Positions 52,865 to 61,880 of a stretch of DNA of 64,000 nucleotides are shown in pieces. Positions within the stretch are counted from its first letter, which is position 1, and each line of letters opens with the position of its first letter. The notes below the pieces were generated by a model that was not told the origin of the DNA, searched no databases, and saw nothing but the letters and a program-made list of their open reading frames with translations. This DNA is from Corallococcus sp. NCRR (lineage in GTDB: Bacteria; Myxococcota; Myxococcia; Myxococcales; Myxococcaceae): assembly GCF_026965535.1 (NCBI RefSeq), contig NZ_CP114039.1, positions 1,736,001 to 1,800,000 of the forward strand, written 5' to 3'. The position numbers and the translations under genes were made by a program.

Positions 52865-54220
52865 ATGAAGTCCCCGCCCCCGTCCTCCTGCCAGGGAGTG
52901 ACGGCCTTCCGCCGCTGGATGCGCGCCCAGGACGCGGGCCAGCTCCTCGCGTCCCTGCGCGTGCGCCCCCTCGCGGGCTACCTCCTCCGGGGTTCGGCGC
53001 TCGTGGGCGCCGTCGCGTGGGCCCCCGGCGTCCACTCCTTCTTCGCCGTGCCCCTCACGCCCGCGCTCGCGTGCTTCCTGCCCGGCGCCGTCCACCGCGT
53101 CGCCTTCGCCTGCGTGCACGCGCGCCACCGTCGCGTGGGCGAGGGGAGCTGGCTCGCGTGGCTGCCGGGCCTGGCGCTGGAGCACTTCTTCCTCGCGGGC
53201 CTCACCGCGCTCGCCGCGCCGCCCGGGGTGTTCATCCTCGGCCTGCTGCTCATCGGCACCTCGGCGGTGCATGGCCAGCGCTACCGCGTGACGTGGCGCG
53301 AGCCCTTCCTCATGATCGGCACGCTCGCGGCCCTGCTGGGCGCAGCGGTCCTGGCGTGGCACGCCCACAACGGGCTGCTCCTCGCCGTCGTGGGGCCCGC
53401 GGCCCTCGGCGCGCAGGTGTACCTGGGCTCGCTCGCCATGCGCTACGACCAGGCCCGCGCGGACGCGGACCGCCTGCGCGCCGCCGTGCACGCGCAGCTC
53501 GTGGAGCAGCAGGAGCGCGACGTGGGCCGCCTCACCCAGGCCATGGCGGAAATCCTCGGCCACCACCAGGGCATGGACCAGGCGCTGCACGAGGCCGGCA
53601 CCGCCGCGGACATGATGAAGGCCTTCGGCACGCAGCGCGGCGTGCTCGCGCGCACCGGCTTCGAGGACCAGGCCCGCCAGCTGCAAGACAGCCTGCGCCA
53701 GCTCCAGGAGATGGTGAAGGAGGTGCGCGCCAAGAGCCGCCGCTTCGCCGGCACGGAGCCGGAGGCCGTGGACCTGGGGCTCGTCCTGGAGTCCGTGCAG
53801 GCCCAGGTGTCCCTGCGCTTCCCCGACGTGGACATCCACGTGGAGCTGCAGATGCCCCAGCCGCCTCGCGCGCTCCTGCGCGGCGGGCCGCTCACGCTGC
53901 GCCGGGTGGTGGAGAACCTGGTTGTCAACGCATGCGAGGGCAATGGCGAGCAGGGCGCGTCCCGGGTCTTCATCCGGGCGCGCACCGAACCCCTCAGCGG
54001 ACGCCTGGAGGTGGAGATCGAGGACGACGGACCCGGCTTCCCTCCGGAGCGCCTCACCGCACCCGCGGAGGAGCTCTACACGACCAAGTCCCAGGGCACG
54101 GGACTGGGCCTCTACACCAGCGAGTGCCTGCTCCGCGCCAGCGGGGGCCTGCTGCACCGGCACAACGGACCAGGAGGCGGCGCCCTGCTCCGCATCCTGC
54201 TGCCCCGGGAGTACCCATGA
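52865..54220 (+). CDS. Membrane histidine kinase-like protein
   Basis: 451 aa from ATG 52865. Several N-terminal helices (residues about 40-210), then a helical region with GHHQGMDQALHEAG where a phosphoacceptor His may sit, and a GHKL ATPase domain (ENLVVNACEG, EDDGPGFPPERL, GTGLGLYTSECLL). The H-box is atypical, so phosphoacceptor assignment is uncertain. Its stop overlaps the methyltransferase start by 4 nt (ATGA). No response regulator gene is adjacent. Confidence 0.82.
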   Translation: MKSPPPSSCQGVTAFRRWMRAQDAGQLLASLRVRPLAGYLLRGSALVGAVAWAPGVHSFFAVPLTPALACFLPGAVHRVAFACVHARHRRVGEGSWLAWLPGLALEHFFLAGLTALAAPPGVFILGLLLIGTSAVHGQRYRVTWREPFLMIGTLAALLGAAVLAWHAHNGLLLAVVGPAALGAQVYLGSLAMRYDQARADADRLRAAVHAQLVEQQERDVGRLTQAMAEILGHHQGMDQALHEAGTAADMMKAFGTQRGVLARTGFEDQARQLQDSLRQLQEMVKEVRAKSRRFAGTEPEAVDLGLVLESVQAQVSLRFPDVDIHVELQMPQPPRALLRGGPLTLRRVVENLVVNACEGNGEQGASRVFIRARTEPLSGRLEVEIEDDGPGFPPERLTAPAEELYTTKSQGTGLGLYTSECLLRASGGLLHRHNGPGGGALLRILLPREYP

Positions 54221-55173
54221 AGCCCCTCAGCGCACCCACCCCGACGCCGTCCACGACCCCGACGCGCGGGCGCGCCGCGAATGAGGCGGTGACCCCGTCC
54301 AGCGGCCCGCACGTGCCCACCCCGCTCGATGTGCGCGCCTACCATGAAGCCCTCGCCGCGCGCGGCCTCGCCCGCCAGGGCGCGAGCCCCCGCGTGTACT
54401 GCCACACGGGGCTGGTGGACCGGCTGCCTCCCCCCGGCACGCCGGGACCGGAGCTGCGCGAGCGGCTGAGGAGCTCGCAGGAGGCGCTGCTCGCGGAGCT
54501 GGCGCGCGCCATGGGCCCCTTCCCGGACGGCGGCGAGGTGCTGGACGTGGGCAGCGTGCTGGGCGGCAGCGCGCTCTACTGGGCCCAGGAGCACCGCGCG
54601 CGCGTGACGGCGATGGTGAGCGAGCCCACGCACGTGGAGCAGGCGCGCCGCTTCGTGCACGAGGCGGGCATGAGCGCGCACGTGCACGTCCGGCCGTGTA
54701 CGGGCGAGCCGCCCCGGCCCCGCGAGCGCTACGACGCCATCATCGCCGTGGAGAACACCTGCGCCCTGCCCCGGGCGGAGAGGCTGCGCGCCGCGCACGC
54801 CCGGCTCAAGCCCGGCGGCATGCTCGCCATCGCGGACTGCTTCTGGGTGCGGCCCGACGCCGTGCATCCGACCGAGAACGCATGGAGCCGGCACCTGGGC
54901 AGCGTGAACGCGTTCCTCGCCGACGCGCGCGAAGCAGGCCTGGAGCTGGAGGTGCACGACGACGTGTCCGCGCGAGCGGTGGGCTTCTGGACGCTGAGCT
55001 CGGAGCTGCGCATCCACGAGCACATGGCACGCGCGCCCACGGACGCACGCAGCCTGCGCGCCGCGCTCAACGCCATGCGCGCCGAGTCGCGCCGCGAGCA
55101 CCTGTGGCTGCAGCAGGGCCTGCTGGATGGAGGCCTGGAGTACGCGCTGCTCGTGCTGCGCCGCGAGGCATGA
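54217..55173 (+). CDS. SAM-dependent methyltransferase coupled to the kinase
   Basis: 318 aa from ATG 54217. Motif I VLDVGSVLGGSALYWAQ, motif post-I VSEPTHVEQAR, and ARLKPGGMLAIADCFWV: a class I small-molecule methyltransferase, similar in layout to those of polyketide or isoprenoid methylation. Pro/Thr-rich N-terminus of 40 residues. Overlap with the kinase gene means linked expression. Confidence 0.85.
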   Translation: MKPLSAPTPTPSTTPTRGRAANEAVTPSSGPHVPTPLDVRAYHEALAARGLARQGASPRVYCHTGLVDRLPPPGTPGPELRERLRSSQEALLAELARAMGPFPDGGEVLDVGSVLGGSALYWAQEHRARVTAMVSEPTHVEQARRFVHEAGMSAHVHVRPCTGEPPRPRERYDAIIAVENTCALPRAERLRAAHARLKPGGMLAIADCFWVRPDAVHPTENAWSRHLGSVNAFLADAREAGLELEVHDDVSARAVGFWTLSSELRIHEHMARAPTDARSLRAALNAMRAESRREHLWLQQGLLDGGLEYALLVLRREA

Positions 55174-55321
55174 GCCGCAGCCCATGCACAGACGGCCTGG
55201 CGGGCCCCTGCCCCAAGGCACGTGGGGAGGGCGGCCCGGCGTCGTGCCGCCCCCCGGACGATGCTCCCGCGCCGCCCCACCCCCAGCCTTGGGTTCGTCA
55301 CACCAACAAGGGGGGACATGC

Positions 55322-55756
55322 ATGACGGGTTTCACGCGATGGATGGTGATGGGGGCGGTGGCGGGCGCGATGGCCCTAACGGGGTGCCAGAGCAAGGAGC
55401 GCTCGCAGGAGAGCATGGGTGGGACGGGGGGCGCCGGAAGCACGCAGGGGTCCCAGGGCACGCAGGGGACCCAGGGCACTGAGCCCAGCATGGGCGCGGG
55501 GCAGGAACAGACCCCGCCCCAGGGCGAAGGTTCGACGATGGACCAGGGCATGGGCGGCTCCGGTTACGACGCGGGCACGGGCGGCTCCGGCTACGACGCG
55601 GGCACCGGCGGCTCCGGCTACGACTCCGGCACGGGCGGCTCCGGCATGGAGCCGGGCAGCACCGGTGGCGACACCGGCGGCTCCATGACGCCGGAATCCA
55701 GCGGCAACACCGACACCGGGAACACGGGTGGCACGGTCCCCGAGCCCACCCGCTAG
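55322..55756 (+). CDS. Low-complexity Gly-rich lipoprotein
   Basis: 144 aa from ATG 55322 (GGGGGGA upstream), lipoprotein signal (AMALTGC). The rest is Gly/Ser/Thr-rich with three and a partial fourth tandem GGSGYDAGT units. Likely a flexible surface-exposed lipoprotein. No function known. Confidence 0.75.
   Translation: MTGFTRWMVMGAVAGAMALTGCQSKERSQESMGGTGGAGSTQGSQGTQGTQGTEPSMGAGQEQTPPQGEGSTMDQGMGGSGYDAGTGGSGYDAGTGGSGYDSGTGGSGMEPGSTGGDTGGSMTPESSGNTDTGNTGGTVPEPTR
55553..55653 (+). repeat. 27-bp coding tandem repeat in the Gly-rich lipoprotein
   Basis: Three nearly identical 27-bp units (55553-55579, 55580-55606, 55607-55633) plus the start of a fourth, coding GGSGYDAGT, in frame. Length variation between strains is likely. 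Confidence 0.8.
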
Positions 55757-55775
55757 GCATTCATTGCCCCTGAAA

Positions 55776-55808
55776 GGCGCGGGCGTGCCCTGCTGGCGCG
55801 CCCGCGCC
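55776..55808. terminator. 13-bp hairpin between convergent genes
   Basis: GGCGCGGGCGTGC (55776-55788) pairs with GCGCGCCCGCGCC (55796-55808), one G-U wobble, 7-nt loop. On the minus strand it is followed by TTTC. Serves the Gly-rich lipoprotein (+) and the outer-membrane protein (-). Confidence 0.55.
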
Positions 55809-55812
55809 TCGC

Positions 55813-57153
55813 TCAAAGCTTCACCATCAACGCGCCGGTGAGGCGGCTCTCCGTCTTCACCAGGTCGGGGCGCCAGCCGTCCACGAACGAGCCCGGCGCG
55901 CCCTGGTTGCCACCGGGCGGCGTGACGCCTCCGCGTCCGGAGAAGTACGGCACGCTGGCGGCGCGGTGGTTGAACTCCACGCGGAAGGTGATGAACGGCT
56001 GGGGGATGACGTCCACGGCCACCTGGAGGTCCCAGGCGCGGTAGCGGTCGCCCGGGTTCGCGGTGAAGTACGGCGTGCCGGAGGCCGCGGTCGTCCCGTT
56101 GATGGGCGGCAGCAGCACCAGGTAGCGCCCGGGATTGGTGATGGCGCCACCGCCCACCGTCAGCGCCAGCCGGTCCTGGAGGAACCACGCGCGGTGGTAC
56201 GCCATGAACCCCAGGAAGTACTGCGACCCGCAGTCCACGCCGCCGCCGAACTCACAGCCCGCGTCCAGCGTGAGCGACGCCGCCGCCTTGCTGACGAAGC
56301 GGGCCGGCGCGTCGTGGTACTTCACCATCACGCTGTCGTCGGTGTGCACGCGCTTGCGGCCCGGGTTCCCCAGCGTGTCGGAGCCGTAATACTGGTTGCC
56401 CACCACCGACAGCCAGCCCGTGGGACGCCACAGAATCTGCCCGCCCACGCCTTGGCCGTCGTTGAAGCGGCCATACGACTGCCAGCCATTGACGAGCCAC
56501 GGTTCAATCTTGAGCGTGTCGCTGACGAAGATTTGAGCGCGCACGCCGTTGAAGAACCACGGCGTGTTCGACGACACGTAGGACGGCTGGTAGGTCCAGT
56601 TGTCCGCGTTGTAGTAGCTCCACAAGCCGATGTAGCTCATGAAGATGCCGGCCTGCAGGTTGATGCCTCGCAGCGCATCGAAGTGGTAGCCGCCGTAGGC
56701 CTCGGAGACGTAGCGGTAGGCGTTGTCCAGACTCCACTGGCCGCGCGAGGGGCTCGCGTCGTTGCGCGGCGTGGTCTGCGAGTACATGCCGAACTGGGTC
56801 ATCAAGCGGCCCATGACGTTCTTGTAGAGAAAGTCCCCGCCCATCCCCAGCTGCGTGACCTGCACCTCGCCGTGGCGGAACACCTCGCTGGAGCCGGAGA
56901 GCGTGTCGTCCTGGGGGCGGTTGAAGCTGTAGTGGTACGCCGTATCCAGGCGGAGCTCGCCGGTGAACGGGCCGAAGCTCAGCGGCCTCTCGCTGGCGCC
57001 CGCGTTGCCGGGCAGCCAGGAGAAGTCCGCGAAGGCCAGCGGCGCGGGGCCCTCGTCGGACGGGGCTTGGGCTTCGGCGCGCGGTGCGAGCAGCAACACG
57101 GCGAGCGCGGGTAGGAGCGGGAGCGGAGGCAGCCAGGAGGTGACGGGTCTCAT
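55813..57153 (-). CDS. Outer-membrane beta-barrel (OmpL-like porin-2 type)
   Basis: 446 aa from ATG 57153, signal peptide (LLLAPRAEAQA). Alternating aromatic strands typical of an outer-membrane barrel (AYRYVSEAYGGYHFDALRGI, LWSYYNADNWTYQPSYVSSN, FITFRVEFNHRAA) and a C-terminal end in LTGALMVKL. Layout matches putative beta-barrel porin-2/OmpL-like proteins. Solute unknown. Divergent from the YhaO-like gene; the 288-bp gap holds a promoter box only. Confidence 0.85.
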   Translation of the reverse strand: MRPVTSWLPPLPLLPALAVLLLAPRAEAQAPSDEGPAPLAFADFSWLPGNAGASERPLSFGPFTGELRLDTAYHYSFNRPQDDTLSGSSEVFRHGEVQVTQLGMGGDFLYKNVMGRLMTQFGMYSQTTPRNDASPSRGQWSLDNAYRYVSEAYGGYHFDALRGINLQAGIFMSYIGLWSYYNADNWTYQPSYVSSNTPWFFNGVRAQIFVSDTLKIEPWLVNGWQSYGRFNDGQGVGGQILWRPTGWLSVVGNQYYGSDTLGNPGRKRVHTDDSVMVKYHDAPARFVSKAAASLTLDAGCEFGGGVDCGSQYFLGFMAYHRAWFLQDRLALTVGGGAITNPGRYLVLLPPINGTTAASGTPYFTANPGDRYRAWDLQVAVDVIPQPFITFRVEFNHRAASVPYFSGRGGVTPPGGNQGAPGSFVDGWRPDLVKTESRLTGALMVKL

Positions 57154-57426
57154 GGCCGGGCGGGATTGCAGCCGTCGTACCCGGGGGCGGAAACGCGCGG
57201 GACGCCAGCAACCCCGCGAGGTTGGCGAAGCGGGGTGGGCCCTGGCGTCGTGCGAATCGCAGGGAGCCGGTATGGGACTTCGCGCGAAGCGCAAGAGGGG
57301 CGGACCGCGCGTCCGACGTGCGGGGTTTCCAGAGGTGAACGCGGCATGGGACCCGGGGGCATCCCCTCTGTCCACCCGCGCATCACCCCGGGGGGCGGGA
57401 AAGTCGGGAGGACGGCAGGACTCGGG

Positions 57427-57432
57427 TACGGT
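57427..57432 (+). promoter_or_regulatory. Putative -10 box TACGGT (leaderless mRNA)
   Basis: TACGGT within CTCGGGTACGGT lies 9 nt before the ATG at 57442, so the transcript likely begins at the start codon. Same string as at 24064. Confidence 0.35.
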
Positions 57433-57441
57433 TCCCGCACG

Positions 57442-58692
57442 ATGCGCTTCTCCTTCGTGCATGCCGCGGATCTCCATCTGGACACGCCGTTCCGGGGAGT
57501 GGCCACGCACGGCCCGCTCCTGGAGCGCTTCCAGCAGTCCACCTTCCATGCACTCGCGCGCATCGTGGACGTGTGTTTGCGCGAGCGCGTGACGTTCCTC
57601 CTCCTGGCCGGGGACTTGTTCGACGTGAAGGACCGCTCGGTGCGCGCGCGGCTGGCGCTGCGCACGGAGCTGTCGCGGCTGGACCGCGCGGGCATCCAGA
57701 CCTTCATCGTCCACGGCAACCATGATCCGCTGAGCGGGGACACCGGCACGCTGGGGCTGCCCGCGTCGGTGAAGGTGTTCGGCCCGGAGTGGGAGGACGT
57801 GGAGGTGCGGCGCGAGGGCCGGCGCCTGTGCCACGTGCAGGGCGTGTCCTATCCGGACGTGGAGGTGCGCGAGAACCTGTCCGCGCGCTTCCGCCGCACC
57901 GGCGAGCACTTCAGCGTGGGCCTGCTGCACGCGAACCTGGGCGGCGACGCGGGCCACGCGAACTACGCGCCCTGCACCGCCGCGGACCTGGCGGCGGGCG
58001 GGCTGGACTACTGGGCGCTGGGCCACGTGCACACGCGCGCGGAGCACCTGCTGCCCGGCGGCGGCGTGGCGGTGTACCCGGGCAACCCGCAGGGCCGGCA
58101 CGTGCACGAAACGGGCGAGCGCGGCTGCGTGGTGGTGGACGTGGAGGACGGCGTCGCGCGCAGGCGCTTCGTGCCGGTGGACCGCGTGCGCTGGCACCGG
58201 CTGGACGTGCCGCTCGCGGGCGTCACGTCGCTGGACATGCTCCAGGCGGTGGCCACGGAGGTGGTGGAGTCGCGCTGCGCGGAGGACTTCGACGGGCACG
58301 CGGTGCGCCTCACGCTGGCCGGACGCGGCCCGCTGCACCGGGAGCTCGCGCGGCCCAACGCGAGGACGCAGCTGGAGGCGGACCTGCGCGAGCGGCTCTC
58401 TCGCGCGCATCCGCCGGTGCTGCTGGAGTCGCTGCGCGATGGCAGCCGGCCGGAGGTGGACCTGGAGGCGGTGCGCGCCGGGGGCGGCTTCCTGGGCACG
58501 CTGCTGGAAGAAGCGCGGGCGCTGACCCAGGACGACGAAGCGCTCGCGGCCCTATGGGACGACGAGGACCTGACGACGCTGGGACAGCGCCTCAAGCGGC
58601 TGGGCGTGGATGCGCTGGAAGCGCCCCGGCCGGAGTGGGTGTCGCAGGCGGGCCAGCGCGGCGTGGAGCAACTCCACGAGGAGGCATCATGA
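57442..58692 (+). CDS. DNA repair exonuclease, YhaO/SbcD-like metallophosphoesterase
   Basis: 416 aa. Metallophosphoesterase motifs: FVHAADLHLD (DxH), LLAGDLFDV (GDxxD), IVHGNHDP (GNHD), HANLGG, and GHVHTR (GHxH). It matches the YhaO branch rather than classic SbcD. The stop overlaps the next gene by 4 nt; YhaO/YhaN pairs act together on DNA ends. Confidence 0.9.
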   Translation: MRFSFVHAADLHLDTPFRGVATHGPLLERFQQSTFHALARIVDVCLRERVTFLLLAGDLFDVKDRSVRARLALRTELSRLDRAGIQTFIVHGNHDPLSGDTGTLGLPASVKVFGPEWEDVEVRREGRRLCHVQGVSYPDVEVRENLSARFRRTGEHFSVGLLHANLGGDAGHANYAPCTAADLAAGGLDYWALGHVHTRAEHLLPGGGVAVYPGNPQGRHVHETGERGCVVVDVEDGVARRRFVPVDRVRWHRLDVPLAGVTSLDMLQAVATEVVESRCAEDFDGHAVRLTLAGRGPLHRELARPNARTQLEADLRERLSRAHPPVLLESLRDGSRPEVDLEAVRAGGGFLGTLLEEARALTQDDEALAALWDDEDLTTLGQRLKRLGVDALEAPRPEWVSQAGQRGVEQLHEEAS

Positions 58693-61600
58693 AGCCGGGT
58701 CTGCGCATCAACCGCTTCCAGGTGGACGGCTTCGGGCACTTCCGGGGCTACTCGGGCACGCCGGGGCCGGGGCTCACGTTGCTGTACGGGCCCAACGAGG
58801 CGGGCAAGAGCACCCTGCTCGCGTTCCTGCGCGGCGTGCTGTTCGGCTTCGAGAAGCGCGGCCAGCCGGAGCGCTACGAACCGGAGGGCGCGCTCTTCGG
58901 CGGTGAGCTGTGGCTGGACACGGCCGTCGGCCCGCTGGTGGTGCACCGCCACGGCGGCAAGCGCGCGTCGGAGGGCACGCTCACGGTGCGCGGTCTGGAT
59001 GGACAGCCGCTGCCGGAGACGCTGCTCGACCAGGCGCTGGCGGACGTGCCGCGCGAGCTGTTCTTCGAGGTGTTCGCCTTCCGCCTGGATGAGCTGTCCT
59101 CCTTCCAGCGGCTCGCGCAGCAGCGCGGCGTGTCGGAGGCGCTGTTCGCCGCGGGCATGCAGGGCGCGCGGCGGCTGCCGGAGGCGGTGGAGCGGCTGCG
59201 CAAGGACGCGGAGGCGCTGTATGCGCCGCGCGGGCAGAAGCCCGAATTGAACCGCGTGATGAAGGAACTGGAGGAGGTGCAGCAGGCGCTGCGCGAAGCG
59301 GGAGACCGGCCCGCGCTCTACTTCTCCACGCGCGACCAGTTGGCGGAGCGCATCGCGGAGGGCCACGCGCTGGAGGTGGCGCGCAAGCACACCGAGCACG
59401 AGCTGGACCGCGCCTCGCGGCTGGAGTCCGCGCTGGGGGACCTGGCGGTGCTCGCGCGCGACCGGGCGGAGCTGGCCACGCTGCCGGTGCTGGACACCTT
59501 CCCACCGGGCGCGGAGACGCGGCTGGAGGACGTGCTCCAGCGGCGCAAGACGTACCGGGCCCAGCAGGCGCAGCTGCACGAAAGGCTCGCGCCCATCGAA
59601 GAGGCGCGGGAGCGGCTGGCGGCCCCATGGCCCGTGCGCGAGCGCGCGGAGTCCCTGCGCACGGCGCTGGCCACGTATTCCGGGCACTCCGAACAGCTCC
59701 GCTCGCTGCCCGCGCGCAGGGCGTCGCTCACGTCCCGGCGGCGTCAGTTGGAGCAGTCGCTGGGAGAGCTGGGGCTCGCGGTGGACGCGGGCGGATTGCT
59801 CGCACTGGACCTGGGCGCGCGGGCGCGAGGTGAGCTGGAGTCGCTCGCGGGGAGGCTGGACGCGGCGGACACGGCGCTCGCGCAGGCGGAGGCGGAGCAG
59901 GCGCGCACGCGCGAGGAGCGGGCCCGGCTGGAGACGGCGCTGGGGCGCGTGCAGGCGGAGCTGGAGGTGCTGCCCGAGGCTCGGCCCGCGCAGGTGCGGC
60001 AGCGGCAGGCGGCGGTGGGGCGGATGCGCGCGGTGCGCGGAGATTTGGAACGGCTGGCCGAGCAGCGGATGGAGCAGCGCCGTCAGATGGACGGTGTGCG
60101 GGCGCCCACGGACGCGGTGCCGCTGCGCTCGCTGTTGCCGCTGTCCTGGGTGGTGGCGGCGGCCCTCGTGGCGTGGGGGTTCGCGGCGCTCGCGGCGTGG
60201 CTCGCGGGTCCGTCGGTGGGCGTGCTGTGCGCGGTGGGCGGCCTGCTGCTGGTGGGGTTGCTGCTGTTCGTGCGCCACCGCGTGGAGACGGCGCGCAAGG
60301 CCAGCCTGGAGGCGCAGGCGGCGCGGCACCGCTGGCGGCAGCAGGAGGAGGAGCGCTTCCGCTCGGCGCAGGCCGCGATGTGCGCGCGGGAGGAGTTGCT
60401 CCAGCGCGAGCTGCTGAACGCCTCCGGCGCGGCGGGGCTGTCCCCGGGCGCTTCGCTGTCGGACCTGGCCGCGCAGGAGTCCCAGCTCGCGGAGCTGTTG
60501 ACGCAGGCCGAGCGGCGCGAGCTGCTGGTGCGCGAGGAGGACACGCTGCGCACCGCCTGGGACGCGGCGGTGCGCGAGGACCAGCGCGTGGAGGAGGCGC
60601 GGCTGCGCGCGAGCCAGCGAGAGGAGGTGCTGCGCGAGGAGTGGAGGGCGTTCCTGGTGGCGCGCCGCTTCCCGGAGACCCTCTCCGCGGCGTCGGCGCT
60701 GACGCTGTGGCTGGATGCCGCGGCGCTGCGGCAGCGGCTGTTGGACCTGCGCACGGACGAAGAGGAGTTCACGGTGGCGGAGGCCGCGTGCGACGCGGTG
60801 ACGACGCGGCTGCTACAGGAAGCGCGGGCCGCCGGCCTGCCCGAGGGGCCGCCGGAGACGGTGGCCGCGCGCGTGTCCGTGGCGCTGGAAGAGGTGCGCT
60901 CGCGGGCTGCCGACCAGCGGCACCTGGACGGTCAGCGCGGAGAGCTGCTGGCGGAGAAGGCGCGGCTGGACCAGCTGTCGCTGGACGAGGACCAGGCCTG
61001 GGAGGCGCTGCTCACGGAAGGCGGCTGCCAGGACGAGGCCACCTTCCGCCGCCGCGCGGTGCAGGCGCGAAGGTACGCGGAGCTGGCCGCCCGGGTGCGC
61101 GAGCACGTCCAGCGGGTGCAGGCCCTCACCGGCCTGGGTGAGAACGCGGCGAACGAGGAGGTCCACTCGGCGGGCGGTGAGGCGGGCCTGAAGGAACAGC
61201 TCGCCACGCTGCGCGAGCGCCACAAGGCCGAGGGCGAGCGGCACAAGGCCTTGCTCACGGAGCAGGGCAGCCTGAAGACGCAGCTGTCGCAGTGGGAGAA
61301 CGACGACCGGGTGTCCCGGCTGCGCATCCAGGAGGAGACGCTGCGGGCGAAGGCGGCGGAGCTGGCCACGCGCTACGCGGCGGACCGGCTGACGCTCGCG
61401 CTGCTCGGGAGGGCGCGCCGGAGGTTCGAGGAGGAGCAGCAGCCGCGCGTCATCCAACTGGCGAGCGAGCTGTTCTCCGAGCTGACGGCGGGGCGCTACC
61501 GCCGCGTCTTCATCCCGGCCGGGGACGCGCGCGAGCTGCGCGTCAGCGACGGCACCAGGGACTGGAGCGCGGAGCAGCTGTCCCGGGGCACGCGCGAGCA

Positions 61601-61880
61601 GCTGTTCCTCGCGTTCCGGCTGGCCGTCATCCGCGACTTCGGAGAGACCCGGGGCGCGCTGCCGCTCATCACGGACGACGTGCTGGTGAACTTCGATCCA
61701 GAGCGGGCCCGGGGCGCGGTGCGGCTCTTCGCGAGGCTGGCGGAGGCCCACCAGGTCATCGCCTTCACCTGCCACCCGTGGCTGCGCGAGCACTTCGAAG
61801 CGGAGGGCGCCCACGTGCTGGAGCTGCCCGGCGCCACGAAGTCCCCCCGTGAAAGCCTGCGAGTCGTCTCCAGCGGCTAG
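58689..61880 (+). CDS. YhaN-like AAA/SMC-type ATPase with membrane insertion
   Basis: 1063 aa. N-terminal P-loop GPNEAGKST (34-42) and C-terminal signature/Walker B (LSRGTREQLFLAFRLAVIRD, LPLITDDVLVNFD) of the SbcC/Rad50-like group, with about 800 residues of Ala/Glu/Arg-rich coiled coil between. Two membrane helices are inserted near the middle (about 480-530, VVAALVAWGFAALAAWL, VLCAVGGLLLVGLLLFV), as in YhaN. Together with the preceding YhaO-like exonuclease it forms a DNA-end processing pair tethered to the membrane. Confidence 0.9.
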   Translation: MKPGLRINRFQVDGFGHFRGYSGTPGPGLTLLYGPNEAGKSTLLAFLRGVLFGFEKRGQPERYEPEGALFGGELWLDTAVGPLVVHRHGGKRASEGTLTVRGLDGQPLPETLLDQALADVPRELFFEVFAFRLDELSSFQRLAQQRGVSEALFAAGMQGARRLPEAVERLRKDAEALYAPRGQKPELNRVMKELEEVQQALREAGDRPALYFSTRDQLAERIAEGHALEVARKHTEHELDRASRLESALGDLAVLARDRAELATLPVLDTFPPGAETRLEDVLQRRKTYRAQQAQLHERLAPIEEARERLAAPWPVRERAESLRTALATYSGHSEQLRSLPARRASLTSRRRQLEQSLGELGLAVDAGGLLALDLGARARGELESLAGRLDAADTALAQAEAEQARTREERARLETALGRVQAELEVLPEARPAQVRQRQAAVGRMRAVRGDLERLAEQRMEQRRQMDGVRAPTDAVPLRSLLPLSWVVAAALVAWGFAALAAWLAGPSVGVLCAVGGLLLVGLLLFVRHRVETARKASLEAQAARHRWRQQEEERFRSAQAAMCAREELLQRELLNASGAAGLSPGASLSDLAAQESQLAELLTQAERRELLVREEDTLRTAWDAAVREDQRVEEARLRASQREEVLREEWRAFLVARRFPETLSAASALTLWLDAAALRQRLLDLRTDEEEFTVAEAACDAVTTRLLQEARAAGLPEGPPETVAARVSVALEEVRSRAADQRHLDGQRGELLAEKARLDQLSLDEDQAWEALLTEGGCQDEATFRRRAVQARRYAELAARVREHVQRVQALTGLGENAANEEVHSAGGEAGLKEQLATLRERHKAEGERHKALLTEQGSLKTQLSQWENDDRVSRLRIQEETLRAKAAELATRYAADRLTLALLGRARRRFEEEQQPRVIQLASELFSELTAGRYRRVFIPAGDARELRVSDGTRDWSAEQLSRGTREQLFLAFRLAVIRDFGETRGALPLITDDVLVNFDPERARGAVRLFARLAEAHQVIAFTCHPWLREHFEAEGAHVLELPGATKSPRESLRVVSSG

